Positions 43,240 through 55,440 are shown, numbered from the stretch's first letter. The stretch: DNA of 64,000 bases from Pseudeuparius sepicola (GCA_963920635.1 OY987298.1:41137787-41201786); one strand, 5' to 3'. Notes: generated by a model not told the origin, from the letters alone. Numbers and translations: made by a program.

Positions 43240-44700
43240 AGATCGATAACACGAACTTTGAAGTCCGCTCTTGAGGAAATAATCTCTTTTTCGATGCTTA
43301 ACATGGCAAGTGAATTTAGTCGATCCTGCTTTGCACTATATTTCTCAGTAGAGATTTATTCATTTTCAATGTAAAAAAACAACTTTCGCTTTTCGACACT
43401 GGTCATCGGAATCGTACAGATTAATTTTAATGATATAATAGTTTCACTAAAGTATTCAGTCAGGTTCCTGTCGATAATTAGTTGTAAAATTTCAAGGCAT
43501 TTCCGGCATGATGAAAATCTTTTCTGTCATAAATAATACACAATTAACTTTTCTTTCTGAAAAAGTTGTTAGTTCGCGTAAAGGTATCACAGTCATCGGT
43601 ATGAAAGTTTTTGTCAGATTCATGGAATTTCTCCGAGAAAAAAGTTTAGAAGCCAAAAGATGATTTGTAAACTGAAAACAATCTATTGCGATTTATTAAT
43701 CAGTGCATCGCACACTTCTTTTGTTTGTGCGGAAAAAAATATTAAATGATTGCGCTTCTTCGGTGGTGAAGTTGGACGATCTAAGTTATGAATATTTGAA
43801 ATGGCTTTATCAGATCTGTTTAAAAATCCGTTCATTTCTAATTTCTCGGCCACATTTCTAACTTTTCTGCAAAATTAAATTAAACTGATGTGCATAATAA
43901 ATACTACTGTTCATAAAATGAGTACCGAAATTTTCTTATAATACTTTGAACGCCGCTCAGTCATAGCTTTGACTTACTAGATGACGGAAATATTAAGCAA
44001 TTGCCTCTCTCTTTTAATTTCTGTGGCTGTCATTGGCACTTTGTTATGCAGGCTTCAAAAATTTCCAAAAACGTTCGTAAATTTAGCCGTGTACTTCATA
44101 TATTAAAATAATAAGTTGCTGGTGGGTAGATAAATCAGTAGTTTCATCACACTAAACCGCTACAAGCCGTGCTTCTGGGACCTGTTTTTTATCTCTTCTT
44201 GGCAAACTGTTAAATAGCATCTAATATATCATTTTGAACCGATTTTGAAGTCTTAGATATCTTTAAGAACATTATTTCCTTGCAAATTCATAACCATACC
44301 GATTTCTGGTACAAAATCAATTAATCAATAATTCCTCTGTGTATTCCTGGATTTAAACTCTCCGATGATTCGTCATGTCCTCGCAATGCTAGCTCGAATA
44401 CGCCTCAAAATTTTACACAAATAATAAGATAGGACAAAATGTAACGATTTTGTTTACTCGGTCGTTAAAATGTTTTAGTGCTTTTCGATAGCTAGAATCT
44501 AATAACTGAAAAACATCAACGTTGCCAATATCCGAGAGCTAAAATTCGTTTCTTAAATGAATTGATAAGGTCCATGTTTTTTTAATTTTTGTTGATATAA
44601 ATGAGATAAATCCCTAACGCCCGTAATTGTCCATTCTAATGTAGTCTTTTCAGCACATTCTCGAATAAAGTTTCTCTCCGGCCGAGGTGGTCCATTCTTT
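43240..44700 (-). pseudogene. hAT/ZMYM-like transposase pseudogene
   Basis: Although no frame exceeds 60 codons, the minus strand can be read through stops from about 44680 to 43240 in family order. It runs TGVRDLSHLYQQKLKKH (about 44615), QLLDSSYRKALKHFND (about 44495), LRGHDESSESLNPGI (about 44375), SKSVQNDILDAI (about 44245) and CDETTDLSTHQQL (about 44145). Then come YERFWKFLKP (about 44080), a degraded YD-AA block, YAHQFNLILQKS (about 43870) and the C-terminal dimerisation end KQDRLNSLAMLSIEKEI (about 43330-43270). These are hallmarks of hAT-derived ZMYM-like transposases: catalytic RNase H-like fold and C-terminal hAT dimerisation domain. At least ten stops or shifts make it an old fossil. 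Terminal repeats were not located. Confidence 0.85.
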
Positions 44701-45745
44701 TTTTAGCACTCGAATCTCAAAATTATGGGGATTCCACCGAACATGCGTAGTCCACTGTCCTAAGATACGTGTGTTGCACAAAATGATACTAAAAATAGCA
44801 TAGGTTCACGTGGCCGCACTGTTTGTTTCATGGATTTAATAATCTCTTTTTCTAGCCACAGGCATTCGCGGAAACCTCTGGCGTGCTATCTGGATATCGC
44901 ACCGATACCGACCGACCAGCCGGGGCACCGCCAGCCGGCAAGAGCGTAGGTAGTAAAAATAAAAATGTAAATAATAGAAATATTAAAATTGAATTTATAT
45001 TTTTATTGCTATTAGTTTTTATGGTAACTTAATTGGTTGGTTACTAAACAAATGAACCAATAGAGAAACTGCCCCTGGACAGGTTGATTATTTATGGGAG
45101 ATGTAGCCATAATGCATTTTCAAAAAATGAACTTCAACGCCCTGTATCTCAGTAACCATTGAAATTTGATCGGTAGGCACAAATTTATATGAAGTTGCTA
45201 TGTATCATTCTTAACGGCACACCCTGTACATACGGAGCTACAGGCTCACAAGAAAAAAATACTTTTATTTTTTGCATAATATAGATGTTTCCCGGATAAA
45301 ACGAGACAGTAAGTAGACAGAAAAGAACAAATTATTGTGAATAAGATTTAGACTGCTCTTATCCAGGTCATCGTAATGAGAGATACTAATCTCAATTTGC
45401 CAAAACAAAATTCATGTGGCTCCATCAAAAAAGGCCCCATGAGGTGTTAGAGGGCACATAATAATAATTCTCACCCTCGCAACACTCCAAACTAAGAGTA
45501 CCCCAAAAGCAACCAAATGCTTGTGCGACGGAGGGGTGGCAATTACTCTTTTTTTTTTGTCTTAGTTGCCAGCTGCGGCTAGGGCCGACTTTTCCCGATA
45601 GAACTAGGATAGCATTCGCTCAAGTACCTACCATGGAAAACCCTAGAAAACCGCACTAATCCCTGTGAGTGTAGAACAATTAGTAAATCACACAATCACA
45701 CGAAGCTATCAAGGAGCAATGCTGTGAATATACATTTTGCAGCCC
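44701..45745. other. Non-coding stretch
   Basis: No gene is supported. At about 45222 the string ggcacaccctgtacata looks like the right end of a TACAGGGTG-type element, with no left end found. Confidence 0.4.
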
Positions 45746-45749
45746 TGTG

Positions 45750-45890
45750 CAATAAGTGGTGTTTTTCTATAAAGACATGAATGCATGTGCTCCGCCGCCG
45801 ATTCGAACCAAGGTCGATCAACGATAGAAAAACATGCAGTCCAAATAGTTTACAAGGCTACGAACGTCGCCACCGCGACCCCTACTTATT
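45750..45890 (-). mobile_element. tRNA-derived SINE
   Basis: On the minus strand the B-box-like ggttcgaatc (45809-45800) lies about 50 bases after an A-box-like gtagccttgtaaactatttgg (45861-45841). This is the spacing of an internal RNA polymerase III promoter. It is followed by ggcggcggagcacatgcatt and an unrelated body. The cloverleaf is not complete, so it is a SINE head rather than a functional tRNA gene. Confidence 0.5.
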
Positions 45891-46430
45891 AAATATGTAG
45901 CATACCTTTTTACGTCTAAGTTTTCTAATAGTTTTCCAGAACATTCTGGGGTTGGGACTCTCAGGTCCTAATATGTTCTTTTTTCTAATTTATTTTATAA
46001 TAATGTATACTGAAACGTAGATAACCTTTTACCAAAGCGAGAAGAGTGCTAGAGCGAGTGTGCTTCACACCTGAAACAAAATTTATGCGTTCTACCACAA
46101 TTCTGCGACAATTAAGCAGAGATTTAAGGTAACATAATCTATGTCCACAGAAACAGGTTCAAGATACCTATATATAATATGTGCTTTAAACGGCAAAAGC
46201 ATATCTAGAAATACCTACGTACGACAAAGTTTTCCATCGTGTTAGACTTGCCGAAACTCATGTAAAAGTGCATTGTTTAAGAAACCCTTTACTCGCCACA
46301 AATGCCTATCAATTTTAAACTGCAAATTAATAAACTCCTCGGCCTCCCGCATACACTCTTTTAACGGTGCATTTTCTTCACTTCGCTGGATATTAGAGGG
46401 CAGCAAAGATCCCAAAATTATGTATAATTT
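45891..46430. other. Non-coding stretch
   Basis: A 64-codon minus-strand frame at 46242-46436 is not recognisable. Nothing else is seen. Confidence 0.4.
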
Positions 46431-46435
46431 CGTCA

Positions 46436-46482
46436 TTTTTTAAGAAATTATGGATAATTTCGTACTTTTCTGGGAAATTATA
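46436..46482. repeat. Left remnant of the 30-bp satellite
   Basis: It contains gaaattatggataatttcgtacttttc, which is a unit of the array at 47925-48208. It lies immediately left of the transposon at 46483. Confidence 0.8.
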
Positions 46483-47922
46483 CAGTGTGTCCCCAGAGGA
46501 ATAGGTGTAAATGACAAAACAAATATAGCAACTCCCGTTTGGTCCCAAACCGAGATGCTATGAGAAGACGTTAGTTTAAAAAGATCAACACGAGTAAACA
46601 ACGTATGTTTTGGCAGATATGAAAACCTGATTTAGAGTGTGTTGCATCTTAAGAGTGAAATGTTGTTTTTGAGATATTCAATTGTTTCTTTTTTCGAGAT
46701 GATGGGAGGTGAGAAGTTGCCCTCTGCGAGCATTTTACATCCCAAAACTCTCAGGGCCTACTACGATCATGTTTATACCTCTAAACATGCAAACATATTA
46801 TTAGAGATTTTTTATTGAATGTCTGACACCGCTATCTGATTTAGTATCCTTGAAAATGGTTGCGAAGGTACCAAGATATTCAGATATAAAGCTTTTACAA
46901 GAGGGTCACTTTTACAAATATCTACAACGTTTTGAAAATGTTTGATATTAAAGTCCAGAAAATATGAAACAAATGACATGCATGACATTGCAGATGTGTG
47001 AATTTTTATGGAACTTCGAAATTATTGAAAAAATATTAATAAACACAAAAGTAATTTATATTTTACAAAATGCTAACCAACAAATAAAAAAAATTAAATT
47101 ATTGGATCTTTGTCAACAAAGTCACTGTCTAAGACCTTGAATAAAAAACCCTAGGAAAGTGCATATTTGGGTTTAACTTTTTTCGTGATAATTTCACATA
47201 CAATGTGTTCTATCTTAAAAGTGTTAATACCCTCGTAAATTTGTTGCTCCTGAGATAATAGAGTGCTTCTTGTTTCGAGATATTTCGAGATAATGGGATC
47301 TTACATATTTGAATAAAACCCCAGGAAGGAGTTAAATCTCTATAGGCATTATAAAATAAGTGAGACGGAAATAGCCTTGTGTAGGAACCGACATTTGACA
47401 TAATATTTTGATATATTATGATATGTTGACAGGTGCCAGTACCTATGTGGTGCTTGGATATTTTTCGAGTTATTAGGCGTGTGGCTCTTCCCTGGCTGCC
47501 AAAACTAAATGTATAATTTAAATTAACTTTTGAGTAATGTAGGTACCAAATTGGCATAGGCGTTTATGTAGGTACCTACCTCTTCATTTATGGAAATTTC
47601 ATATTTTATCAGCTATATTATCAAGGATTCCTAAACTTAAAGACATAAACGTGCCTTATGATTTTTGGCCTGTATTGTATAGGTAATAATTTCACGAAAA
47701 ATAAGGATTTCTGCCTTGATTAATTTCTTGAAACAACTGAAAGATGCACGCCACTGTAAAATCGGAAACAGCATACCGCCATGGGCACACACCATCCCCA
47801 AATTTACTCATTCTGGTAGCATATCGGTTTGAGACCAAGCCGGAGTTATTTCTATTAAATCATGAGCCTACATTTTATTTTGTCATTTACGCCTATCCTG
47901 AATCTTATCCGGGGACATATTG
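46483..47922. mobile_element. 1.44-kb TA-flanked transposon inserted in the 30-bp satellite
   Basis: Terminal inverted repeats: cagtgtgtcccc...gaataggtgtaaatgacaaaa on the left and its reverse complement ttttgtcatttacgcctat...ggggacatattg on the right, differing by a small indel. TA flanks both sides. The satellite on each side is the same, so the element split it. No transposase could be read inside; the frames present are short and unrecognised. The class is probably Tc1/mariner-like, based on the TA target only. Confidence 0.85.
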
Positions 47923-47924
47923 TA

Positions 47925-48208
47925 TAATTTCGTAAAAAAAAAGTACGAAATTATAAATAATTTCGTAGAAAAGTACGAAATTATACATAATTGCGTAGAA
48001 AAGTACGAAATTATCCATAATTTCGTAGAGAAGTACGAAATTACACATAATTTCGTAGAAAAGAACGAAATTATCCATAATTTCGTAAAAAATTACGCAA
48101 TTATACATAATTTTGTAGAAAAGTACGAAATTATCCATAATTTCGTAGAAAAGTGGAAAAGTACGAAATTATCCATAATTTCGTAGAAAAGTACGAAATT
48201 ATAAAAAA
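47925..48208. repeat. 30-bp palindromic satellite array
   Basis: About nine units with consensus cgtagaaaagtacgaaattat(c/a)cataattt are repeated at 30 bp. Each unit carries the palindrome cgaaattat-NN-ataatttcg. Because 30 is divisible by three and the units lack stops in several frames, repetitive frames appear on both strands (EKYEIIHNFV-like on plus). These are not evidence of a protein. Confidence 0.95.
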
Positions 48209-49470
48209 AATTCTGCTGTGGCCCTTCTACGCTTTCGTAAAAACCAAACGACAACCGATTACATCATTTTGTCCGCGAATATCGCGCGTGTGTCTCGGCC
48301 AGGACGTATACAATACGTTCTCGGGGGCCTCGCCAAATTGCGAAAAAAATGGGAAAGGGGCCCAAATGGCCGAACGTCTTTTTCGATCGGGGCCAATCGG
48401 GGGCCCTCTAGCAGGCGAGAGACCTATATCCCTCAGCGGCCCCACGCGAAAATTGAACTCGACCGGCACTCCTCGTTCTAATCCCTAACCATTTTTTCCG
48501 AATAAAATAGAAAAAATTCCGGGGGCCGAACGGCTCTTTCGATTCATACGCCCATCAATAGCCTTCTCTCCCATGAGCTCGGTAGGCCATATACCAAATT
48601 TGGGCTCGAAAAATCGAAAACTGCGACCTGTAGACGATAAAGTAGGTACACCTGTTACTAAACAGGAATAAACGCGATAACAAGGCCTATTGGTCCGGCA
48701 GGGTTAACAAGCATTTAATCTATAATTAATTATATTAATAACAACCTGCAGATTTTTTAGGTATGTGGATCGCATGAAACAGCGCTATGATCAGGTCTTT
48801 AGTAGTAGGTATTGTTCTAGGTATACCTTGTACACACAAATCCATTTTGTGGAGTGGATGATGAAATTCTGATGTTCAAATAGATCGTTCGCATTTCGTC
48901 GAATTTATCGTTCCAACCTTAATGTGCGGATGCGCCAGAAACAGAAACAGAAACAGAATATCGGCAAAACTCGTTTGGTGTATACTACGCGAAAATTCAT
49001 TCATTGTTCCAGTCGACAGTAATGCGCGCAATATATCGAAACAGGTTTCAGTCTAGCGATTCCCGTTTTCGTACGCCCACAAATATGTTTGTCGAATAAA
49101 TTATCCAGCCTGCTACGCGGACAGGCGTATAAAGGGAAGGGAATCTTCTTATTTGTTTCAGAGAAATTTCTGCATCTAAAGTTTAAAGTTTTTTTCGAAG
49201 TTCATACCTACCATACCCAGTAAACTACCCTAGAATTAAAATCACTTTGCAAGCATTTTAGAATGATTGGTCGCGAATAACCGAAGGGTGCAAATTTAAA
49301 CACTATATGACTACGCATCTTGGCGTAACATAAAAGTGGGTAATATAAAAAAAGCTCAAAAAATAATTTTTAGTAATAAGGAAGCAAGAAAAACTTGATT
49401 GCACATTTCATAAATCCTTACTTTAGCTTCTAACTATTACAGCTGGTAGGTAACTTGAGAATCTACAGAA
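48209..49470. other. Non-coding stretch with a GC-rich block at 48260-48600
   Basis: The block has CpG-rich strings such as aatatcgcgcgtgtgtctcgg and cggggccaatcgggggccc. It matches neither the E nor the H repeats by eye. Frames overlapping it on three frames and both strands are compositional. Nothing else is supported. Confidence 0.45.
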
Positions 49471-49472
49471 TA

Positions 49473-50661
49473 TACAGGGTGATTCAGTTTTATTCTGCAA
49501 CACTTCAACAGGTGATAGAAAACCAAAAAATAACCGCACTTTCATCTATAAACTATATCATTTTAAGGCCTTGTAAAAAAGTTACAGGGTGTTAAAGTTC
49601 TAAGAAATATGTGGACTTTGTTGAATATTTACCAAACTAGTTGAGATATTTAAGTCATATTTGGTACACGTTATAAAGGCATGGGTGAGCATAAAACCTG
49701 TTAATATCAAAAACCGTGAACAACCAGTGACATAGAAGTGGGTAATTACTATAATTGTTTTTAGAAAAAAAAAAGAACCACCTTGTATATAGCAATAAAA
49801 AATGTATTCAAATTATTTTGTAAATTTTAATTTTAAACAAAATTGTCCTCTCGGTAATTTTTCATATGTGTCATGGTTTCATGACAAATTTAATTTATTT
49901 TATTATTTCCGGGTATTTCTGAAATATTATCTAAAAAATTTGCTCCATAAGTAACACTTAAAAAAGAAATAATGTGTTTGATACGTTAAATAAAGTAACT
50001 TTTTCCAATAAACGTACCTATTTAAGGCTAACTTTTGAAGATACAGGGTTTACAACATTTAAGGAAGATACAATTAATGTTACGCTCTGTATCTTGAAAA
50101 GTATAACTTTGAATGGGTAAGTTTATTGGGAAAAGTTACTGTATTTAAAGTAAGAAACACATTTTTTTCTACTTTGAGTCTTACTTATGGAGCGAATTTT
50201 TAAGTTAATTTTTCAGAAATACCCCACAATAATACGAAAAAATCAAATTTGCTATGAAACCATGACACATAATATGAAAAATGCTAAGACACCGTTTTTG
50301 TTAACAATTAAAATTTACATAAGAATTTGAATACATTTTATTGCTATACAAGGTGGTTCTTTTTTTTTAAAAAACAAATATACTAATTACACACTTCTAC
50401 GCCACTGGTTGTTCGAGTTGTTTGATATTAACAGGTTTTATGCTAACCCAAGCCGTTATAACGTGTATCAAATATTACCTAATATTATCTCAATTAGTTT
50501 GATAAATATTCAATAAAGTCTACATATTTCTTACAACTTTAACACCCTGTAACTTTTAGGCCTTAAAATGATATGATATAGTTTATAGAAGAAAATGCGG
50601 TTATTTTTTTGTTTTCTATCACCTGTTGATGTGTCGCAGAATAAAACTGAATCACCCTGTA
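49473..50661. mobile_element. 1.19-kb almost complete palindromic transposon, TA-flanked
   Basis: The two halves are reverse complements along nearly their whole length (about 590 bp each). Ends read TA-cagggtgattcagttttatt on both sides. Matching internal strings include ctatcacctgttga, gttacagggtgttaaag and aaccaccttgtatatagcaa, and similarity continues to within about 20 bp of the centre near 50065. A TACAGGGTG end with TA duplication indicates a Tc1/mariner-type target. Transcription in either direction would give a long hairpin RNA. No ORF is present. Confidence 0.92.
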
Positions 50662-50838
50662 CATAATGTGCATAATGTTCATAATGTTGGACATCGCAGG
50701 GTGATCACTGTAACTGTTGTTAGTAGGTATTTAGTTTTTAGGGAATAACATTAGTAAATTGCAATAACGAGACAGTTTTGATATTTTCTTGAATTTAAGG
50801 AATGTTGGATGAAGGTAGTGATTCGATTGCAGCATGTT

Positions 50839-51025
50839 AGCGTTGACTGACGTATTAATAAGACTTCTCACGGCTATAGTTTCATGTCATGGAAAGTACA
50901 TGGCGCCTATGGTCAACAACGTATTTTGCATTGTATTTTGTCTCCGGGAAGCGCATGGTGAGCCAGAGAACTGTCAAACATGACAGCTGTGAGCAGTCTT
51001 TATTAATACGTCAGTCAACGATGTA
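50839..51025. mobile_element. ~186-bp MITE
   Basis: cgttgactgacgtattaata at the left and its complement tattaatacgtcagtcaacg at the right form a perfect 20-bp inverted repeat. The interior (about 130 bp) contains an imperfect inner pairing (catggcgcctatg, gcgcatgg). A target duplication is not resolved. Confidence 0.85.
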
Positions 51026-51029
51026 AGTT

Positions 51030-51795
51030 ATCGCCAAATGGCAATAATATTGCTATACGTCAATGGGCACGCTATTTTCGGATCACTGATAAAGCATCTA
51101 ATGGTTTAGTAAAAACTAATTAAGAACAACAAATAAAGTACTTAAGTATATAATAATTATTCAATTCAAATGTTATTAATTATATTTACACATAGTTTAA
51201 GATTTTTGATACTTTACTCTTTATTGTTTTTACAACCTTTATACTTACCTGTATAATATACCTACATATAATGTTGTTGAATGTTTTTGTTTGTTTAGAA
51301 AATGTAAATACATTAATTTAAACATATTATGTTTGATATAAACAATTTAGCAATGCATAAACAACACATATTCATTTATATACAATTCCTATTATATGAG
51401 ATCTGTGGTTGCTAAGCATCAAAGTCACTCCCATGTGATACTGCTTTGGTATTTCCCCAAGGAAATTTATGGCTAGTAAAAGCACTTCTGCAAAAATAAT
51501 TTTCGTATTGATTTGAATTAATTTTCATTTCCACTCACGAAAACGATCGTTTACTCTGAGCTAATGAGTAAAAAATTAATTAAATTGAGACAATAATGAC
51601 TGAGTGAAATTCCAGTTAAAATTGTTTACGGTGTAAATAAAATAATCTTGATGCAATTGTTTCCAGTACGTTCAGTTTTACATTAGTCGATGAAAACACT
51701 GTTTTAACACAACTTAAATAAATTCATTCTAACGCTAGTAGTTCAGAAAATTTGACCGCTGAAATGATTTTGCTTAGTTATCCTCGAATATTCTG
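51030..51795. other. Non-coding stretch
   Basis: AT-rich, with no supported feature. Confidence 0.5.
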
Positions 51796-51799
51796 AATG

Positions 51800-52665
51800 T
51801 TATCAATTGATATTTGTTGGAGGCTATTCTTCCGATACATGGTAGACCCCCAAAGGAAGTCCTCTGCCAAAAAGCCTACTGTTGCCGAGTTCCGAGACCT
51901 TAGACTAATTTCAATTTTGCCGTTATTCTCAAAAGCGATGGATCAAATTGATCAAATGCGCATTTGGATGAATTCACTGGTCTGCCTCATAGGTAATCTG
52001 GCTTTAGAGTCTGGATTTAGTTCCTGTACTGCAATGATACACCTAAAAAGATATAAATTCTGGCAGGTCTACGGCACTGATTTTGCTGGATTATACGAAA
52101 GCGTTCGATACCATCAATCATAAGCTTTTATTTGCATATATATGTCTTCCCAATCCCCAATCTGATAAATTTGATCAAAACACATATGCTGACTATTAAT
52201 CCGGTATAGTCGAGTGTTATGATCTTTGGCAGGCATAGATAGACACATTGTGTAGGAGAGCATGGATATCACAGTTTGTGGAGTATACACTGGAGTGGAG
52301 TGTGCACTGGAGTGTACGAGAAGCCCTAGAAACATTATAGCGTTGAATTGGATACCGGTTTAAGATTTTCTTCTCATGTATCTAAATGCAAAAAAAGCTT
52401 ATATTAATCTCAGAATGTTGTGTCCCCATAGACATGTCCTGCTTCGTCATCTAAAAATTGGCCTAACTAACCCTCTTGTCTTGTCGGACTTTAACTTTTG
52501 TGACGTGGGATATATGGTCCTTGCCTTACAAAATATCGTACAAGCCGCATACAGAGGGTACAAAAATGATGTGATTCATACCGGTGTCCAATATAAGATT
52601 TGGTGTGCCCATTTCTCCTCCGATCCATCATACCTCTTGTTTTAAACGTTGATTTTCTTACAATA
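51800..52665 (+). pseudogene. LINE reverse transcriptase fragment (third LINE)
   Basis: Reading through shifts gives FRDLRLISILPLFSKAMDQ (about 51890-51945) and then a degraded catalytic block whose frames read DFAGLY and DYTKAFD-like, followed by TINHK (about 52090-52125). After a gap comes a C-terminal segment with LNAKKAYINLRMLCPHRHVL and TNPLVLSDFNFCDVGY (about 52380-52510). This is the thumb/C-terminal order of Jockey/CR1-type reverse transcriptases. Palm motifs with the YADD box are missing (deleted or scrambled between 52140 and 52330). It is distinct from the two other LINEs here. Confidence 0.72.
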
Positions 52666-53316
52666 TCTGCTCAGTTTACAATAAAGTACCTCTGCATAGA
52701 AAAACCTACAATAAAGTGCGTTTTAAAACAGCCTATAATGTTTTTCCGTTGTCACCACTTTGCGAATAAACTATTATTATTATTATATCTTATATCCAAC
52801 GATATACAGGGTGTTTCTAAATTATGGTGCCAACGTAATATGGTAATATGGCAGATAGAAAATGCCATTTTGAACAAAAAATTTCCTATAAACATGGGTC
52901 TTAAAATGCATAAAAATAAAGTTACAGGGTGATAAAATTATAGTTTGAAAATCATCTTTATCGCAATAACTTCTACAGAAGTTATGCAATTTGCATGAAA
53001 CTTGGTGCAATGCTTTATTAACTGAAGTGAAACAATTTTGCATAAAAACGATTTATTCCCATCGACCAGAGGCGGAAGGGCGGGGTAGCACAATGGGTTT
53101 TCTACTCATAACTTTTTTGAGGTTATCTTTTTGGTCTCGCCGGTTCATCATTTTAGTGCATCTCTTTATTTTGCAACAAAAATGTACTCTTGTTTCATAA
53201 CGATAAAATCAACCGTTTGCGTTGAAATCGGCAAAATGTGCCCCAAAACATCTGTTAACTCCAAAATTCGAAAAATAAAATTATCGCGATCGTAGTACCT
53301 AGGGATTCAAGACAGT
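52666..53316. other. Non-coding stretch with a solitary TACAGGGTGT end
   Basis: tatacagggtgtttctaaatt at about 52803 is the left-end type of TA-inserting elements. A second gttacagggtgata follows at 52921. The right end was not found. Confidence 0.45.
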
Positions 53317-53385
53317 GCGCTGTGTCCCCACTAGACACTAGACTGCATTCCAAGCATTCCTGCTGCGTGTCTAGTTAAATTGTAT
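53317..53385 (+). repeat. Short dispersed repeat G, copy 2
   Basis: Matches 23526-23592 in the same order; this copy has an extra internal ctagacactagactgc and a second gtgtctag. Confidence 0.6.
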
Positions 53386-53543
53386 GAACAGTATATCGTA
53401 TAATAGATATATGCTTTGAGATACTTACATTTACAAAATAACCTAAATCGTATAAAAAAAACTGGAAACATTGAATGTGCCTACAATAACATCTTTATAT
53501 AAATATCATGAAACAAAAAAAGTTGCCTTCGGTAATGTATCTA

Positions 53544-53547
<4 letters not shown>

Positions 53548-53608
<61 letters not shown>
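53548..53608. repeat. (TA)n microsatellite, about 60 bp
   Basis: Uninterrupted TA dinucleotides precede the family D element. The same TA run appears split between 53548-53608, 54123-54131 and 57679-57706 by two successive insertions. Confidence 0.97.
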
Positions 53609-53613
<5 letters not shown>

Positions 53614-54123
53614 GATAATGGGCAAACACTCAAAGTTAACAAAAAGAAAATTAATGTTACACCGTACTGATGATTGCCAAATAGCATGAAACACGTGTAT
53701 GCGGTTACTAGATTTTCTTTTTGTTAACTTTGAGTGTTTGCCCATTATCACCTTTTCTTGTAATTATTACATTTACACTCGCTAATCTTACATCCTTATT
53801 GTCATTGTATCTTGGGTTATTAAGATTTCCACACAGGTCGCTTTAGCAGCCTCCGTGGCGATGTTAGTACAAGCCCCAAAATAGGGGATGTGCTGACTGA
53901 AGCTGCAAATGTGCTGTTGGCTCCTGCCTGGACTTCATTTGTTGCTTCCCAAATCATGCCTATCTTTTGATTTGGTTAATGTTACACCGTACTGATGATT
54001 GCCAAATAGCATGAAACACGTGTATGCGGTTACTAGATTTTCTTTTTGTTAACTTTGAGTGTTTGCCCATTATCACCTTTTCTTGTAATTATTACATTTA
54101 CACTCGCTAATCTTACATCCTTA
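53609..54123. mobile_element. TA-flanked palindromic element (family D, copy 2)
   Basis: It has the same modules as 12927-13599: aaggtgataatgggcaaaca at the left, ggcaatcat/atgattgcc blocks, gctttagcagcctccgtgg, ttgttgcttcccaaatcatg, ending cttacatcctta. The direct/inverted arrangement of modules differs from copy 1, so modules have been rearranged between copies. It lies between TA runs. Confidence 0.85.
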
Positions 54124-54918
54124 TATATATACAGGGTGTATCTTTGATAGGTACAGAAATTTTAACCACGTAATCGGGGACGTTCATAAAACCGAAAAAT
54201 GAAAAAAAAAAATTTTTAATCGATGTTTAGAAAATGGGGCAAATCAATCTTTATCCGTGCTCAATGCACGCCGCTGGATCGTCACTAGAAGCGCTGAGAG
54301 GGGAGGTCTAACCTCTCCCTAGGAGATGGAGGGGAATAACGTTAGATTAGGAAGGGGAATACCGCGACGTTGCCGCATGTCAGAGTGGAATAAATCTGCT
54401 TGCAGAATTAGGTACCTAGGTACCTTTGAAAATTACTGCTGGTAGGTATCCACGTTTTTTTATGATGTCGGTTGCTGTGACGAACTGTTTATTGCTTTCT
54501 TCACAGGCGCACACAATAATTTAACAAACACGTCAGTTTTTATCACTACTGTTATTTTAAGTCCCTAGGCAGCAGAAATGTATCCGAGCGCCGCTCGGAG
54601 AAGTCATTGCTAGAAAACTCATTGCTGATTTCACACTCATAATTTTTTGACAAGTCTTTTGTGGAGTAGGTATCTACCTACCTACCTATTTTACAACTGA
54701 TTTTCAGGCCGCAATTTTTTTATACTAATAATTAGCCATCTCTTGGGACACCTTGGGATAATAAATTTCTGATCGGCAATCAACTGAATAAAGTATTTGT
54801 TTTAAAATACAAATTATCTGTAAAAATTGCAAATTTCCACAACCACCCATAGGGTAGAGCGTAGAGCAGCGGCGCGTTACTTTTTTTTAGCGAGTGTTCG
54901 CCTGTAGCCCTATCATCT

Positions 54919-55440
54919 CGAAAAAAGTGGGGGAAGACTGTAATTTGACGTGAATTTAACGCGCGGCTTCGATTTGTTCATAGTTTTTAATATTTTTCAA
55001 CCCTTGCCCGATAGTGCGCCACCTTTAAACCCCCTCAGGGTTGTGGTCCTATGTATTATCTACTTTTAAAAATTATTCGTTTCCGAAAAAAGTGGGGGAA
55101 GACTGTCATTTGATGTGAATTTAACGCGCGGCCCCGATTTGTTCATCGTTTTTAATATTTTTCTACCCTTGCCTGATGGTGCGCCACTTTTAAACCCCCT
55201 CAGGGTTGTTGTCCTGTCTATTGTCTACTTTTAATAGTATATTACACACCGAGGTGTCTCGAGATAAAGTAAACTTTCCACCCGGGCGGGAGGGCGGGAA
55301 GTAAAAGTCAAAAAATTGACACTTTCAAACTTCTAAAAAGTCAGAAATGTCGATATTACATACATGGTTGTAAATAAAAAATTATTCGGTTCCGAAAATA
55401 GTTGGGGAAGACTGTCAAATTGGCGTGCTTATCATTTCCG
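54919..55440. repeat. 166-bp tandem repeat, about 2.3 units, third unit interrupted
   Basis: The string gaaaa(a/t)agt(g/t)ggggaagactgt starts at 54919, 55085 and 55394. Units also share gaatttaacgcgcgg, gcgccac and aaccccctcagggttgt. The first interval is 166 bp; the second is longer by 143 bp because stem-loop element C has inserted. Confidence 0.9.
55232..55376. mobile_element. Stem-loop element C, copy 2 (short)
   Basis: It runs tagtatattacacaccgagg...ggttgtaaataaa, an internally deleted relative of 26844-27161. Both keep gtaaactttccacccgggcgg and aacttctaaaaagtcagaaa. Its insertion in the 166-bp repeat marks its borders precisely. Confidence 0.85.

Noticed and set aside
47905..48186. Repetitive proteins (EKYEIIHNFV-type on plus, YEIMDNFVLF-type on minus)
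   Set aside because: They arise from a 30-bp satellite whose period is divisible by three. Both strands are open for the same reason, and there are no flanking coding signals.
53471..53751. Frames with long YIYIYI runs on both strands
   Set aside because: They are translations of the TA microsatellite joined to the family D element.
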